A stretch of 64,000 bases of DNA, from NCBI RefSeq assembly GCF_021290925.1, contig NZ_JAJSLX010000005.1, positions 1-64,000 on the forward strand. Direction: 5' to 3'. The position numbers and the translations under genes are program-made. Position 1 is the first letter of the stretch. Every line of letters starts with the position of its first letter. This document shows, one piece after another, positions 18,357 to 27,060 of this stretch. Source of the stretch: Sessilibacter corallicola. Its GTDB lineage: Bacteria; Pseudomonadota; Gammaproteobacteria; Pseudomonadales; Cellvibrionaceae. Under the pieces are notes generated by a model, which searched no databases, was not told the origin of the DNA, and saw only the letters and a list, made by a program, of their open reading frames with translations.

Positions 18357-21300
18357 CTAATGAAAATCCCTCGACTTCACATTAAACCCAATCAAACTCT
18401 CACTTAAATCCACCAGTTTCCCAGCAATCACATGAATCACGTTGTTGTCGGTTTCTACGGTGCCATTCACTAGTAACAGTTTGCTCGCCAATAATAAATT
18501 TCTGTATCGCGCCTGTACGCTTTTCCATACCACGACATTGGTATTGCCGAATTCATCTTCTAACGTTAAAAATAAAACGCCTTTGGCGGAGCCGGGCCGT
18601 TGGCGGCCGGTGACGAGTCCGGCAATACGAATAAATCCGCCGTGGTGTATTTGGTGTAAATCGGCGCTGGTTTTGCAGCGGTTAAACGGGTATTGATCAC
18701 GCAGTATCGCCATTGGGTGGCGGCGTAAGCTTAAACCGGTGGTGGCGTAGTCTTGTTCGATGTTTTCGTATTCGCTGGGGCCTTGATGATTAATGTGTTG
18801 CAGAAAATCGTTGTCGAATGAATTTGCTGATGGATTGTTGTTTTCGCTCTGATTATTGCTTTCAGTTTCGATGAGCGGTTTGTAGTCTTCAATGCCGCTG
18901 GTGTACCAATGAGCTTGGTAGCGGTTGCCGCTGATGTTGGCTAAGGCATCGGCGGAGCTTAATAATTCCAGTTCTGTTTTTTCGAGTTTGGCTGTGTGGG
19001 CAATGGTTTTTAAATTTGAGGAATGTTTTCGTGCAGCAATAATGTTAACCGCGCTTTCTTCATTAAAACCTTTAATGCGCGAAAATCCCAAGCGAATTGC
19101 GCCGTGATTATTGTCTTTGGGTGTTATTTCTAGTGTGGTTTCCCAGTCGCTTTTTAATAGGTCTACGGGTAAAACAATAACCTTATGCCGTCTGGCATCT
19201 TGAATTAATTGTGATGGTGAATAAAACCCCATGGGTTGGCTGTTGAGTAAAGCAATATAAAACACTGCTGGATGATGGCATTTAAACCAAGAACTGAAAT
19301 AACACAAATTGGCAAAGCTTGCCGAGTGTGATTCTGGAAATCCATAGCCACCAAAACCTTTTAACTGCTCGAACATGCGCTCGGCAAAATCTGGGTCGTA
19401 GTTACGCTCCAGCATGCCGTTAATGAGTTTATCTTTGAATTTCAATAAATTGCCGTTTCTTCCCCAGGCAGCCATAGCGCGCCTAAGTTGATCGGCCTCG
19501 CCACCACTGAAACCTGCGGCAACCATGGCGATGCGAATGGCTTGTTCCTGAAAAATCGGTACACCAAGGGTGGGTTCCAACACGCTTCGAATGGCCTCAC
19601 TCGGATATGAAACCGGCTCTTCGCCGTTGCGCCGTCGCAAATACGGGTGAACCATATCGCCTTGAATGGGGCCTGGGCGAACAATGGCAATTTCAATCAC
19701 TAAATCATAAAAGCATTTTGGCTTAAGGCGAGGCAGCATTGCCATTTGCGCTCGGGATTCCACCTGAAAAACACCAATGCTGTCGGCACGACTTAACATG
19801 GCGTAGGTGTGTGAGCATTCTTTGGGAATGTCTTGCAGTTCTTTAATACGAGCGTCATAGCTGTTCACCAACTTTAAACAGCGGTGCAGGGCGGTGAGCA
19901 TGCCGAGTGACAACACATCAACTTTTAATAAACCGAGGGTTTCGATATCGGTTTTATCCCACTGAATAACAGTGCGGCCTTCCATGCTGGCGTTTTCGAT
20001 AGGCACCATTTCACTGATTTTGCCTTCGCTAATCACAAAGCCGCCCACGTGTTGAGAAAGGTGGCGAGGAAAGCCAATAATACGGTGCACCAGTTGATAA
20101 AAATATTGTAAGAGATGATCGCTTGCATCCACGCCGTATTCAGAGAAGCGAATTTTTAAATCTTCGGTTCGGTCCCACCAAGCGATATTTTTACTGAGGT
20201 GATCTAACAGAGAATCATCAAAACCAAGCGCTTTACCCACATCACGCACGGCACTGCGAGCGCGATAGGTAACTACGGTAGCGGTGAGTGCAGCGCGTTC
20301 GCGCCCGTATTTGTTGTAAACATATTGAATGACTTCTTCTCGGCGTTGATGTTCAAAATCTACATCGATATCCGGTGGTTCGTCGCGTTCTTTCGAAATA
20401 AATCGCTCAAATAACACATTAATTTGAGTGGGTGACACCTCGGTAATTCCCAACACATAACACACCACAGAATTAGCCGCTGATCCTCGGCCCTGGCAAA
20501 GAATATGTTGGCTTTTGGCAAAAACCACCACGTCGTTAACGGTGAGAAAATAATACTCATAATGCAATTCTTCAATCAGTGTTAATTCGTGTTCAATTAA
20601 GGGTTGAACAGGTTCTGGTGTGCCATTGGGCCAGCGGCGTTGCTCGCCAATGTTGACCAGTTGTCGAAGATACTGAATGGGGGTGAAACCTTCGGGTACC
20701 AATTCTTTGGGATATTCGTATTTCAGTTCATCCAGAGAAAAATGAAACAGAGAAATAAAGTATTCGGTTTCTTGAACTAAATTTGCATTGTAACGCTGAT
20801 AAAAGTCGTCGAGGCTTTTTATGTAATTTTCGCCATTAATGCATTGCCGGTTGCCAATGTCTTGCACGCGAGTGTTTAAGCGAATGGCTGTGAGCGTGTC
20901 TTGCAGAATTTTTTGTTCGTGCTCGTGCATCAAAATATGATCACAAGCAATAAGTGGAATATCACAATCGAGACCAACGTGCTGGAAATCGTCAAACGCG
21001 AATTGTTCGCCGGGCAAGTAATTGTGGTTAATACCAAGCCAGAGTCGATGTTTAAAAATACGTTTAAGTTTTTTGCCGAGCCAAAAGTTATCCATAGTGG
21101 AAACGTCGGGCAACCAAACGATTAAACACGTTTTCAGGCGAAATTGCAGATCATTCAGTTCAATGTGGTATTCGCCTTTTTCGCTTCGGCGGCGAGCGAG
21201 AGTAATTAACCCAGACAATTCTGCATAGGCGGTACGGTTCGGTGCGTAGGCTAAAAGCCTAACGCCGGTATCCAGAACAAATAACGAGCCTATTAATAAT

Positions 21301-21503
21301 TGAATCGCATCGGTTTTTGTTTGAGCGTACGCTTTTACTACGCCAGCCAGTGAGCATTCATCGGTAATCGCCAGTGCAGAATAACCAGCCTCAAAAGCGC
21401 TAGTGACTAATTCTTCAGGATGGGAAGCGCCGGTTAAAAAAGAAAAATTACTCTGGCAAAAGAGTAGGGCGGCCACTAGCTGAAAACTCCGTGTAGAAAC
21501 CAC
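18357..21503 (-). CDS. dnaE2: Error-prone DNA polymerase ImuC (DnaE2)
   Basis: Catalytic subunit of the SOS mutasome that copies damaged DNA together with ImuA and ImuB. At 1048 residues it is shorter than replicative DnaE and has the DnaE2 pattern: an N-terminal PHP domain ('SNFSFLTGASHPEELV', about residues 18-33), the polymerase palm with PDIDVDF at about 375-381 giving the catalytic aspartates, finger and clamp-contacting regions, and a C-terminal OB domain ('IRIAGLVTGRQRPGSAKG', about 955-972). The GTG at 21503 overlaps the end of imuB by 28 bases, implying translational coupling. It lacks the long replicative tau-binding tail. It is convergent with the MITE. Confidence 0.96.
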   Translation of the reverse strand: MVSTRSFQLVAALLFCQSNFSFLTGASHPEELVTSAFEAGYSALAITDECSLAGVVKAYAQTKTDAIQLLIGSLFVLDTGVRLLAYAPNRTAYAELSGLITLARRRSEKGEYHIELNDLQFRLKTCLIVWLPDVSTMDNFWLGKKLKRIFKHRLWLGINHNYLPGEQFAFDDFQHVGLDCDIPLIACDHILMHEHEQKILQDTLTAIRLNTRVQDIGNRQCINGENYIKSLDDFYQRYNANLVQETEYFISLFHFSLDELKYEYPKELVPEGFTPIQYLRQLVNIGEQRRWPNGTPEPVQPLIEHELTLIEELHYEYYFLTVNDVVVFAKSQHILCQGRGSAANSVVCYVLGITEVSPTQINVLFERFISKERDEPPDIDVDFEHQRREEVIQYVYNKYGRERAALTATVVTYRARSAVRDVGKALGFDDSLLDHLSKNIAWWDRTEDLKIRFSEYGVDASDHLLQYFYQLVHRIIGFPRHLSQHVGGFVISEGKISEMVPIENASMEGRTVIQWDKTDIETLGLLKVDVLSLGMLTALHRCLKLVNSYDARIKELQDIPKECSHTYAMLSRADSIGVFQVESRAQMAMLPRLKPKCFYDLVIEIAIVRPGPIQGDMVHPYLRRRNGEEPVSYPSEAIRSVLEPTLGVPIFQEQAIRIAMVAAGFSGGEADQLRRAMAAWGRNGNLLKFKDKLINGMLERNYDPDFAERMFEQLKGFGGYGFPESHSASFANLCYFSSWFKCHHPAVFYIALLNSQPMGFYSPSQLIQDARRHKVIVLPVDLLKSDWETTLEITPKDNNHGAIRLGFSRIKGFNEESAVNIIAARKHSSNLKTIAHTAKLEKTELELLSSADALANISGNRYQAHWYTSGIEDYKPLIETESNNQSENNNPSANSFDNDFLQHINHQGPSEYENIEQDYATTGLSLRRHPMAILRDQYPFNRCKTSADLHQIHHGGFIRIAGLVTGRQRPGSAKGVLFLTLEDEFGNTNVVVWKSVQARYRNLLLASKLLLVNGTVETDNNVIHVIAGKLVDLSESLIGFNVKSRDFH

Positions 21504-23290
21504 TGATCTTGGCCGCGATCATGATAAATCCAAACTTTGCGACAGTCGTCTTGTTCGGCAATAAAATAGTCGCGATTATGATGCCGAGACTGATCCCACC
21601 AATGGCCTTGAATACGTTCTGGGCCGAGTAAAATGGTTAATTTGCCTTGCCAAAATAATTCTTGGTCGTTATTGGCTTTTAAGGAAACCGGAGGGTGCAA
21701 TAACCAAGCGGGTTTTGGCGCGGTAACATTTTCACACGAATTTATTGTATCTTGGTTGATAGCGGTTGAATGATTATCGCCAGAAAACAGATCTAATGAT
21801 TGGAAAGCCAATGAATGGGAAGTGTTCGAAGTCTTAGTGTTTTTTTTACCGGATGACAGATTACTTTGCTTTTTATTGGGCCGAATATCAGAAACTTGCC
21901 AAGTGTTTAACAACTCAGGCAAATGTTCTGGCTGAAGTGATAATTCTTGAGTACTTTGTTTTCCCAGGCGATTGTGCAGTTTAGTGAGTAATAATTGCCA
22001 TTGTCGAGCAACCAGTACTGGATTTAAACCAGATTGATCGAGAGAGAAAATTTCGTCATTAATGTGATTCAGGCTAGAAAAGTGAATTAATTTTAATTCC
22101 AGATGATTCACTTCAAAGGATAACGATAAATGATCAAAATGCAGCTTGGTAAGTTCTTTTAAAAGTTCGCCATCAAAGTGAATGGGTTGGCAAAGAATGA
22201 CCACCTTTTTATGTTCGTTAACCGAGCCCAGTGTCCATTCCACGCCTTCACATTGCAATTGCTCTTTTTTTAAAAAGATGAGTAACTGATAAATCAACAA
22301 ACTTACGGCGTGCTCCAGCAATTGCGTGTTCTGTACTGGAAAATCCAAATCAATCTTTTTCTTAAACTGATGAATTTCTTTCGGGCGAACTAACGCTTGG
22401 CGAGTATTGCCTTTTAAGCACTGTAGATAATGCAAAAAATATTTCCCGAACCGTTTACCGAGTTCCGCTGTAGGAATTGAAAATAATTCACCTAACGTTG
22501 ATACCCCCATTTTATTCAGCCGTTTGAAAATCTCTTGATGGCAATCAAGCGCTTGAGTGCTAATGCTGCTCATGGAATGAATGTAATCGGCAACGGTGTG
22601 GGATTCGGTTAATGTAGAATGATAATTGGATAACACCCAGGCAGCTTCTTGTGTGTGGCCGATGCCTGCATTTACGTTGATGTGGTTTTTACGTAACTCA
22701 GCAATAATCTTCTCTTGAACATTTTTAAGGCCAGAGAATAATTTAAGGCTACCGGATATTTCTAAAATAACACCGGGTTGTAAATGACTTTGTTCTGAGC
22801 AGCTGGAATGTGGCGGTATGATGTTTTGATGAATCTGTTTTTGATCGGACTGTGTTTGCTGGGTTTGTTCAAGAGAATGCTCATTGAGTTCTCGGCCATT
22901 GAATAGCGGTGTGTTATGCAGCTTTACGTAAGGGGTGTAGTCGTAACAGAAATCGGCAATCCATTGCAGGTGTTTCCATTCTAATCGAATATCGCGTTCC
23001 AAAATAATTGGGCCGCTGTTGTTTGCGTTGTTATCTTCGTGTTCGGTTTTTTCCGCTTCCAATAACGCTTGGGCTGTTACTAAATTTATGCCGGGATACA
23101 CTTTGTGCGCCAGGGCAACATCGTTGGCGTAAAGTACCTTTGTTCGGTTTAATTCTTTATGAGCCACAACCGTGGCTTGCTGATTTAATTGTTCTGCAGA
23201 AAATTCAAGCGTGTGATTTTCCTCAAAGCTGCATTCGCGATGAAAAACATCGAGCGCAAACCGAGGAAACCGTAGGGCCAACCATAACAT
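21476..23290 (-). CDS. imuB: ImuB, Y-family-like mutasome hub
   Basis: A 604-residue DinB/UmuC-fold protein without polymerase activity that bridges ImuA, DnaE2 and the sliding clamp. The N-terminus 'LWLALRFPRFALDVF' is typical of ImuB; the palm acidic residues of active Y-family polymerases are not where they should be. A clamp-binding motif QSLDLF is visible at about residues 497-502. The region about 130-165 and that after 470 are Gln/Ser/Asn-rich linkers, longer than in many ImuB proteins. The ATG overlaps the imuA stop as TAATG, so translation is coupled. Confidence 0.95.
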   Translation of the reverse strand: MLWLALRFPRFALDVFHRECSFEENHTLEFSAEQLNQQATVVAHKELNRTKVLYANDVALAHKVYPGINLVTAQALLEAEKTEHEDNNANNSGPIILERDIRLEWKHLQWIADFCYDYTPYVKLHNTPLFNGRELNEHSLEQTQQTQSDQKQIHQNIIPPHSSCSEQSHLQPGVILEISGSLKLFSGLKNVQEKIIAELRKNHINVNAGIGHTQEAAWVLSNYHSTLTESHTVADYIHSMSSISTQALDCHQEIFKRLNKMGVSTLGELFSIPTAELGKRFGKYFLHYLQCLKGNTRQALVRPKEIHQFKKKIDLDFPVQNTQLLEHAVSLLIYQLLIFLKKEQLQCEGVEWTLGSVNEHKKVVILCQPIHFDGELLKELTKLHFDHLSLSFEVNHLELKLIHFSSLNHINDEIFSLDQSGLNPVLVARQWQLLLTKLHNRLGKQSTQELSLQPEHLPELLNTWQVSDIRPNKKQSNLSSGKKNTKTSNTSHSLAFQSLDLFSGDNHSTAINQDTINSCENVTAPKPAWLLHPPVSLKANNDQELFWQGKLTILLGPERIQGHWWDQSRHHNRDYFIAEQDDCRKVWIYHDRGQDQWFLHGVFS

Positions 23291-24090
23291 TAGATCCCGC
23301 CTTGCCGAGTACTTTCTGACTGAGTACTTGCACGCTGAAACGGCAGAACTTTACCGAGACCATTCGAGCCCACGACCTGCGTGTTTGAATCCAGATTATT
23401 GCCGAGTTCGACGTGCACCGGTGCGGATAATCTGGGAAGGGCCAGAGTGCATTGTTGCTGATGGGTTTGGCCGCGCTGTTTCAGGAGTTCGATTTCTAAA
23501 CCCTTAGCCTTGAGTTGTGTGTGCAAACGCAAAGGCGCTGGCGATTGCACGCGCGCAGTTGTGTTTTTGCGAAAACAAATGCTTAAGGCATCACCGTGAG
23601 TTGCGGCGATTTGCAGCTTGCGCAATTGCGCATAACGCCAGTGAAAGTTGTTCTCCCAAGCCAATACCGCCAGCGAGCACTGGGCTTGCAGCATATCCAC
23701 TAACGCTGACAAAGCAACGTCTTGTTGAGTGCTCTTTATCACGCGGATTTTACGGGGATCAATACCTTGTTGTTCAAGGCCGGGTCCATAAGGCATGGCT
23801 GGTGGATTGAACAATAAAATGTAACCGGATTTTTGGCTCAAGTTTGCCAGGGTGGGTGAGAGTAAGTGCCACTCGCCGTGGCCATTGGCCGGTTGAGTAA
23901 CGTCGATCAGTTCAGCTATGGGCCATCCTTGGCCTTGTAACATCTGGTCAAGCACCGGGTAGCCGCTGGAGATAACACGGGCAGCGGTATCTAGTCGTTG
24001 CCCACGCCATACATCCTTGCGGCTCAGTACATCAGCGAGCACGGGATTGGGGGTTTTGGTGCTTGGCAGAGTTTCAAGTAGCTTATCCAT
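23290..24090 (-). CDS. imuA: ImuA, RecA-like SOS mutagenesis protein
   Basis: A 266-residue RecA/SulA-like protein, first gene of the imuA-imuB-dnaE2 operon. Motifs include 'ISSGYPVLDQMLQGQGWPIAELIDV' around residues 40-66 (no more than a degenerate RecA core) and 'GYILLFNPPAMPYGPGLEQQG' near 103-123. In studied systems ImuA binds ImuB and is induced by DNA damage. Here the LexA box ends one base before the ATG, and the predicted transcription start falls on the ATG itself, so the message may have no leader. Confidence 0.93.
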   Translation of the reverse strand: MDKLLETLPSTKTPNPVLADVLSRKDVWRGQRLDTAARVISSGYPVLDQMLQGQGWPIAELIDVTQPANGHGEWHLLSPTLANLSQKSGYILLFNPPAMPYGPGLEQQGIDPRKIRVIKSTQQDVALSALVDMLQAQCSLAVLAWENNFHWRYAQLRKLQIAATHGDALSICFRKNTTARVQSPAPLRLHTQLKAKGLEIELLKQRGQTHQQQCTLALPRLSAPVHVELGNNLDSNTQVVGSNGLGKVLPFQRASTQSESTRQGGI

Positions 24091-24091
24091 A

Positions 24092-24125
24092 CTGTATTTA
24101 TATACAGTATTCTGGGTTTGGTCAA
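24092..24125 (-). promoter_or_regulatory. LexA-controlled promoter of imuA-imuB-dnaE2
   Basis: CTGTATTTATATACAG at 24092-24107 is a canonical SOS box (CTG-N10-CAG). On the minus strand TTGACC (24125-24120) and TATAAA (24102-24097) are spaced by 17 bases, a near-consensus sigma70 promoter whose -10 lies inside the LexA box. Seven bases after the -10 comes the A of the imuA ATG (24090). Confidence 0.92.
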
Positions 24126-24302
24126 GCGTTTACTGCCATCTAATTGTGGTGTGTTGATTTCGATACCCTCGACTGGTGTGAAGATTTGTAAATACGCCAA
24201 GGATTTTCAAAATTCTGCGTCTAACTTATTAATAAGAACAAACAATGGCGAAATAAGTCATTGTTTTTAAAGAAATACATTCAAAAAGGACAGGCATTGA
24301 AG

Positions 24303-25109
24303 ATGATCAATAAGCTTAATGTGGTAGCAGCGGCGGTGTTGGCTGTGGGTATTCACGGTTCCGCCCTGGCGACATCTATCGTACCCGGGCAAACCGAGCT
24401 CAAAGGCTCGCCAGAGGCATTGCGAGAGTTTCTTCATCCGCGAGAAAACCGAGTCAGCCTTTCTGCCCAAGCAGAAGAAACCGCCTACTCGGATATCGCC
24501 ATTGTCAGTTTGGTCGTTTCCACCAAAGAGAAAGAGTTAGCACAATCCATCGAGGCCAATGGCACATTGCGTGACAGCATTCGTAAAACCATGCTCGCTG
24601 CTGGCGTATCTGAGGAAAAGATTAACAACTCCAAGTTCTCAAGTTCGCCGCAATACGGTTGGTTAGGTAAAAAGCCAGCAAGTTTTGAGGTGGTGAATCG
24701 TATGGCAATTGAGATATCCACCGAAGCGCAATTGAAGGCCATTGCACAAATCACCGATCAATACGAAGAAGTCAGTCTTTCGGGGACGGAATTTAAGCAT
24801 TCGGGTAAAGATGCTTTTATGAAGCAGGTGAAAGAGAAAGCATTGGCGAAAATTAAAGACCAACAAAAGCTTTATGAAGGTCAGCTCAATGTTCAGTTAA
24901 CGCCGGTAGCGTTTTACGATCAAAATGTAGGGTTTAGAGCCACTCAAGGTGCTTCACAAATAGAAGAGGTTGTTGTGACAGCTCAACGTTCCAGAGAATC
25001 ATTCGTTGATAGCGCTCGTTCGAAATCTTCGTTCACATCAGGAAGGACTTTTGATGAAGTAAAATACACCGCCAATATCACGGTTGAATTTAAGGTTGTG
25101 CCTAAATAA
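24303..25109 (+). CDS. Exported SIMPL (DUF541) domain protein with embedded EEVVVTAQR
   Basis: A 268-residue periplasmic protein. The ATG at 24303 opens a signal peptide 'MINKLNVVAAAVLAVGIHGSALA'; AAAGGA lies a little far upstream (24285-24290) and the TTG at 24297 is an alternative start. The mature part has the SIMPL layout: 'VSLSAQAEETAYSDIAIVSL', a helical pair 'TLRDSIRKTMLAAGVSEEKI', then 'KQVKEKALAKIKDQ', ending in 'YTANITVEFKVV'. SIMPL proteins are poorly understood and linked to stress resistance. Odd feature: between two conserved SIMPL segments (bases 24963-24989) is EEVVVTAQR, the sequence normally found at the start of TonB-dependent receptors. Confidence 0.9.
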   Translation: MINKLNVVAAAVLAVGIHGSALATSIVPGQTELKGSPEALREFLHPRENRVSLSAQAEETAYSDIAIVSLVVSTKEKELAQSIEANGTLRDSIRKTMLAAGVSEEKINNSKFSSSPQYGWLGKKPASFEVVNRMAIEISTEAQLKAIAQITDQYEEVSLSGTEFKHSGKDAFMKQVKEKALAKIKDQQKLYEGQLNVQLTPVAFYDQNVGFRATQGASQIEEVVVTAQRSRESFVDSARSKSSFTSGRTFDEVKYTANITVEFKVVPK

Positions 25110-25144
25110 TTCTGATTAGTTGAAAATTCCCAAAGGCGATTGTT

Positions 25145-25180
25145 ACCTGTTCACCTTTCGTGTGAACAGGTTTTGATTTT
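25145..25180 (+). terminator. Terminator after SIMPL gene
   Basis: ACCTGTTCAC / GTGAACAGGT perfect stem, loop of seven, then TTTGATTTT. It lies between convergent genes. Confidence 0.85.
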
Positions 25181-25195
25181 AATATTCCCTTTTTC

Positions 25196-26107
25196 TCACT
25201 CACTTATACTTTCTACTTTGGTGAATTTCTTAAGAGAAATAATATTTGTCACCAGCAGTACGCCAAAAAGCACCGCAATCGACCCTGCAATTGCAAAAAT
25301 AGACAGTGTCTCACCTAAGAAGACAACGCCCCAGAAGATCCCAAATATCGGTACTAAGTAAGTCACCGACACCGTATTAGTCGGACCAACCGATTTCAGC
25401 AGAGAGAAAAAGATAATGTATGCGAGTGCCGTACAAAATATTCCCAGTACAACAGCGGAGTACCAAGCGTTGCTGGAAATAGAATCACTGGGCCAATAAT
25501 AAAATGATAAAGGTATCAAACAAATACTGGCACCAATCATACTGCCCGTGGCAATGCCCAAAGCACTAACGTTTGAAATGGTCTTTTTAATAAAATTTGC
25601 CGAGATGCCATAAAATAATGTTGCTACCAATACAGCAGCAATGGAGAGAATATGGCTGCCGGTGCTTTCACCTGAAAGAAAGCCTTCTGAACCAATAATT
25701 ACAACTCCGAAAAAGCTGATCAGCAAACCCAATTGTTGCATCCAAGACAGCGCCGATTTAAACCAAATCCAGGCGATAATCGCTGTCCAAATGGGGGTGG
25801 CGGAATTTACCACAGAAACTATGCTGGCAGACAATTCTAATCCTGCGTAAGCAAATAAGGTAAATGGAATCGCTTGATTAATAACGCCGGAAAAAAGCAC
25901 CAACGATAATGTTTTATAATCCGAAAATAATTCTGAAAACCCCTCTCGCCACTGCAATATAATACACAGCACGGCCAATGCAATCACAACCCTAACCGTC
26001 ATCAATGGGATAGGACCAAATTCAGGTGCGGCAATTCGGATAAAAGAAAATGACCCGCCCCAAAAAGCAGCCAAGATCAATAATAAAGACAAATGCTTAC
26101 TGCTCAT
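25196..26107 (-). CDS. EamA/DMT-family membrane exporter
   Basis: A 303-residue protein with ten hydrophobic segments in two EamA halves, typical of drug/metabolite transporters (RhaT/YdcZ type). The conserved features 'LAAFWGGSFSFIRIA' at the N-terminus and 'AYIIFFSLLKSVGPTNTVSVTYLVP' in the second half are family hallmarks. The start overlaps the upstream dehydratase-like gene by 11 bases, making it the last gene of the six-gene operon. In that context it is the likely efflux or amino-acid-derivative export step. The substrate is not known. Confidence 0.92.
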   Translation of the reverse strand: MSSKHLSLLLILAAFWGGSFSFIRIAAPEFGPIPLMTVRVVIALAVLCIILQWREGFSELFSDYKTLSLVLFSGVINQAIPFTLFAYAGLELSASIVSVVNSATPIWTAIIAWIWFKSALSWMQQLGLLISFFGVVIIGSEGFLSGESTGSHILSIAAVLVATLFYGISANFIKKTISNVSALGIATGSMIGASICLIPLSFYYWPSDSISSNAWYSAVVLGIFCTALAYIIFFSLLKSVGPTNTVSVTYLVPIFGIFWGVVFLGETLSIFAIAGSIAVLFGVLLVTNIISLKKFTKVESISE

Positions 26108-27053
26108 AAAAATTTAAATCCGTATTTGCACCACAAATGACAATCACTATTTTTTCGTCTTTACGATATTGGTATTTCTTCGTCAAAATGGCGGTAAGTG
26201 CTACCGCAGCAGCCGGTTCTACCACCAACCTTAATTTTTCCCACAACAGTTTTTGTGTACTAATAATATCATCGTCGGACACTAAGAAAACATTTTCAAC
26301 GTATTTTTGAATGATTGGGAAATTGCACTTGCCCATTTGTCGTGCGCCAAGAGCGTCGGCGGCAACACCCGAAACCGATACATCGACCGGCTCGCCGAAT
26401 TTTAACGCCTCAGAAACCGCATTGGCAGTAAATGGCTCTGCACCGTAAACCCGTGTGTTGCTGTTTTGGTACCAGGCAGCTAACCCCGATAATAAGCTGC
26501 CACCGCCTGATGCCGCTAATACTGCGTCGGGTTCTGATTGTAAATCTGCATCAATTTCTAAGCCAATAGTGCCTTGCCCCAAAATTAACATAGGGTCATC
26601 AAATGCATGCAAATTGAGTAAGTTATTTTCTTGTGAATACTGATAACTTGCCTCTAAGGCGTCGCCATAGACCTTTCCGATAATATTAACATTAGCGCCG
26701 TATTGCTCCAGCAGTGTTATCTTCTTGTTAGACGTAACTTCAGGAACAAAAATTTCAGCGGTCAAGTCAAGTGCTCGGGCCGCATAAGACACAGCAATAC
26801 CATGATTGCCTCCAGAGGCGGCAACGATTTTTGTACCTGTTGGTAATTGTTCGGTCAGAAATTTGTTGAAAATACCTCTGGGTTTATAAGAACCCGTGTG
26901 TTGAAAGTTCTCCAGTTTCAAATAAAGCTCGCAATCTAAATTAAATTCGTTACGGGGTAATTTGAACAGAGGTGTTTTTCTTATCAATGGACTGATGGAA
27001 TTAAAACAGGCCGTAATGTCGTTGTGAACGGAATTGCTATCGATCAGATTCAT
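26097..27053 (-). CDS. PLP-dependent threonine/serine dehydratase-fold enzyme
   Basis: A fold-type II PLP enzyme of about 318 residues. The lysine that binds PLP lies in 'TGSYKPRG' (about residue 57). Also seen are 'SGGNHGIAV' (phosphate/substrate loop), the glycine-rich phosphate cradle 'AASGGGSLLSG' (about 178-188) and the C-terminal 'VVICGANTD'. The size matches catabolic threonine dehydratase or serine racemase without an ACT domain. The ATG at 27053 is preferred over TTG at 27056. It sits seven bases after the DUF2817 gene. It may eliminate, isomerise or replace the side chain of a serine-like precursor within the pathway, or detoxify an amino-acid product. Confidence 0.92.
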   Translation of the reverse strand: MNLIDSNSVHNDITACFNSISPLIRKTPLFKLPRNEFNLDCELYLKLENFQHTGSYKPRGIFNKFLTEQLPTGTKIVAASGGNHGIAVSYAARALDLTAEIFVPEVTSNKKITLLEQYGANVNIIGKVYGDALEASYQYSQENNLLNLHAFDDPMLILGQGTIGLEIDADLQSEPDAVLAASGGGSLLSGLAAWYQNSNTRVYGAEPFTANAVSEALKFGEPVDVSVSGVAADALGARQMGKCNFPIIQKYVENVFLVSDDDIISTQKLLWEKLRLVVEPAAAVALTAILTKKYQYRKDEKIVIVICGANTDLNFYEQ

Positions 27054-27060
27054 CAAGTGT

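Noticed and set aside
18119-18385. 88-codon open frame within MITE copy 1
   Set aside because: It lies almost entirely inside the non-coding element, and the second copy does not keep it as an equivalent frame; low-complexity composition.
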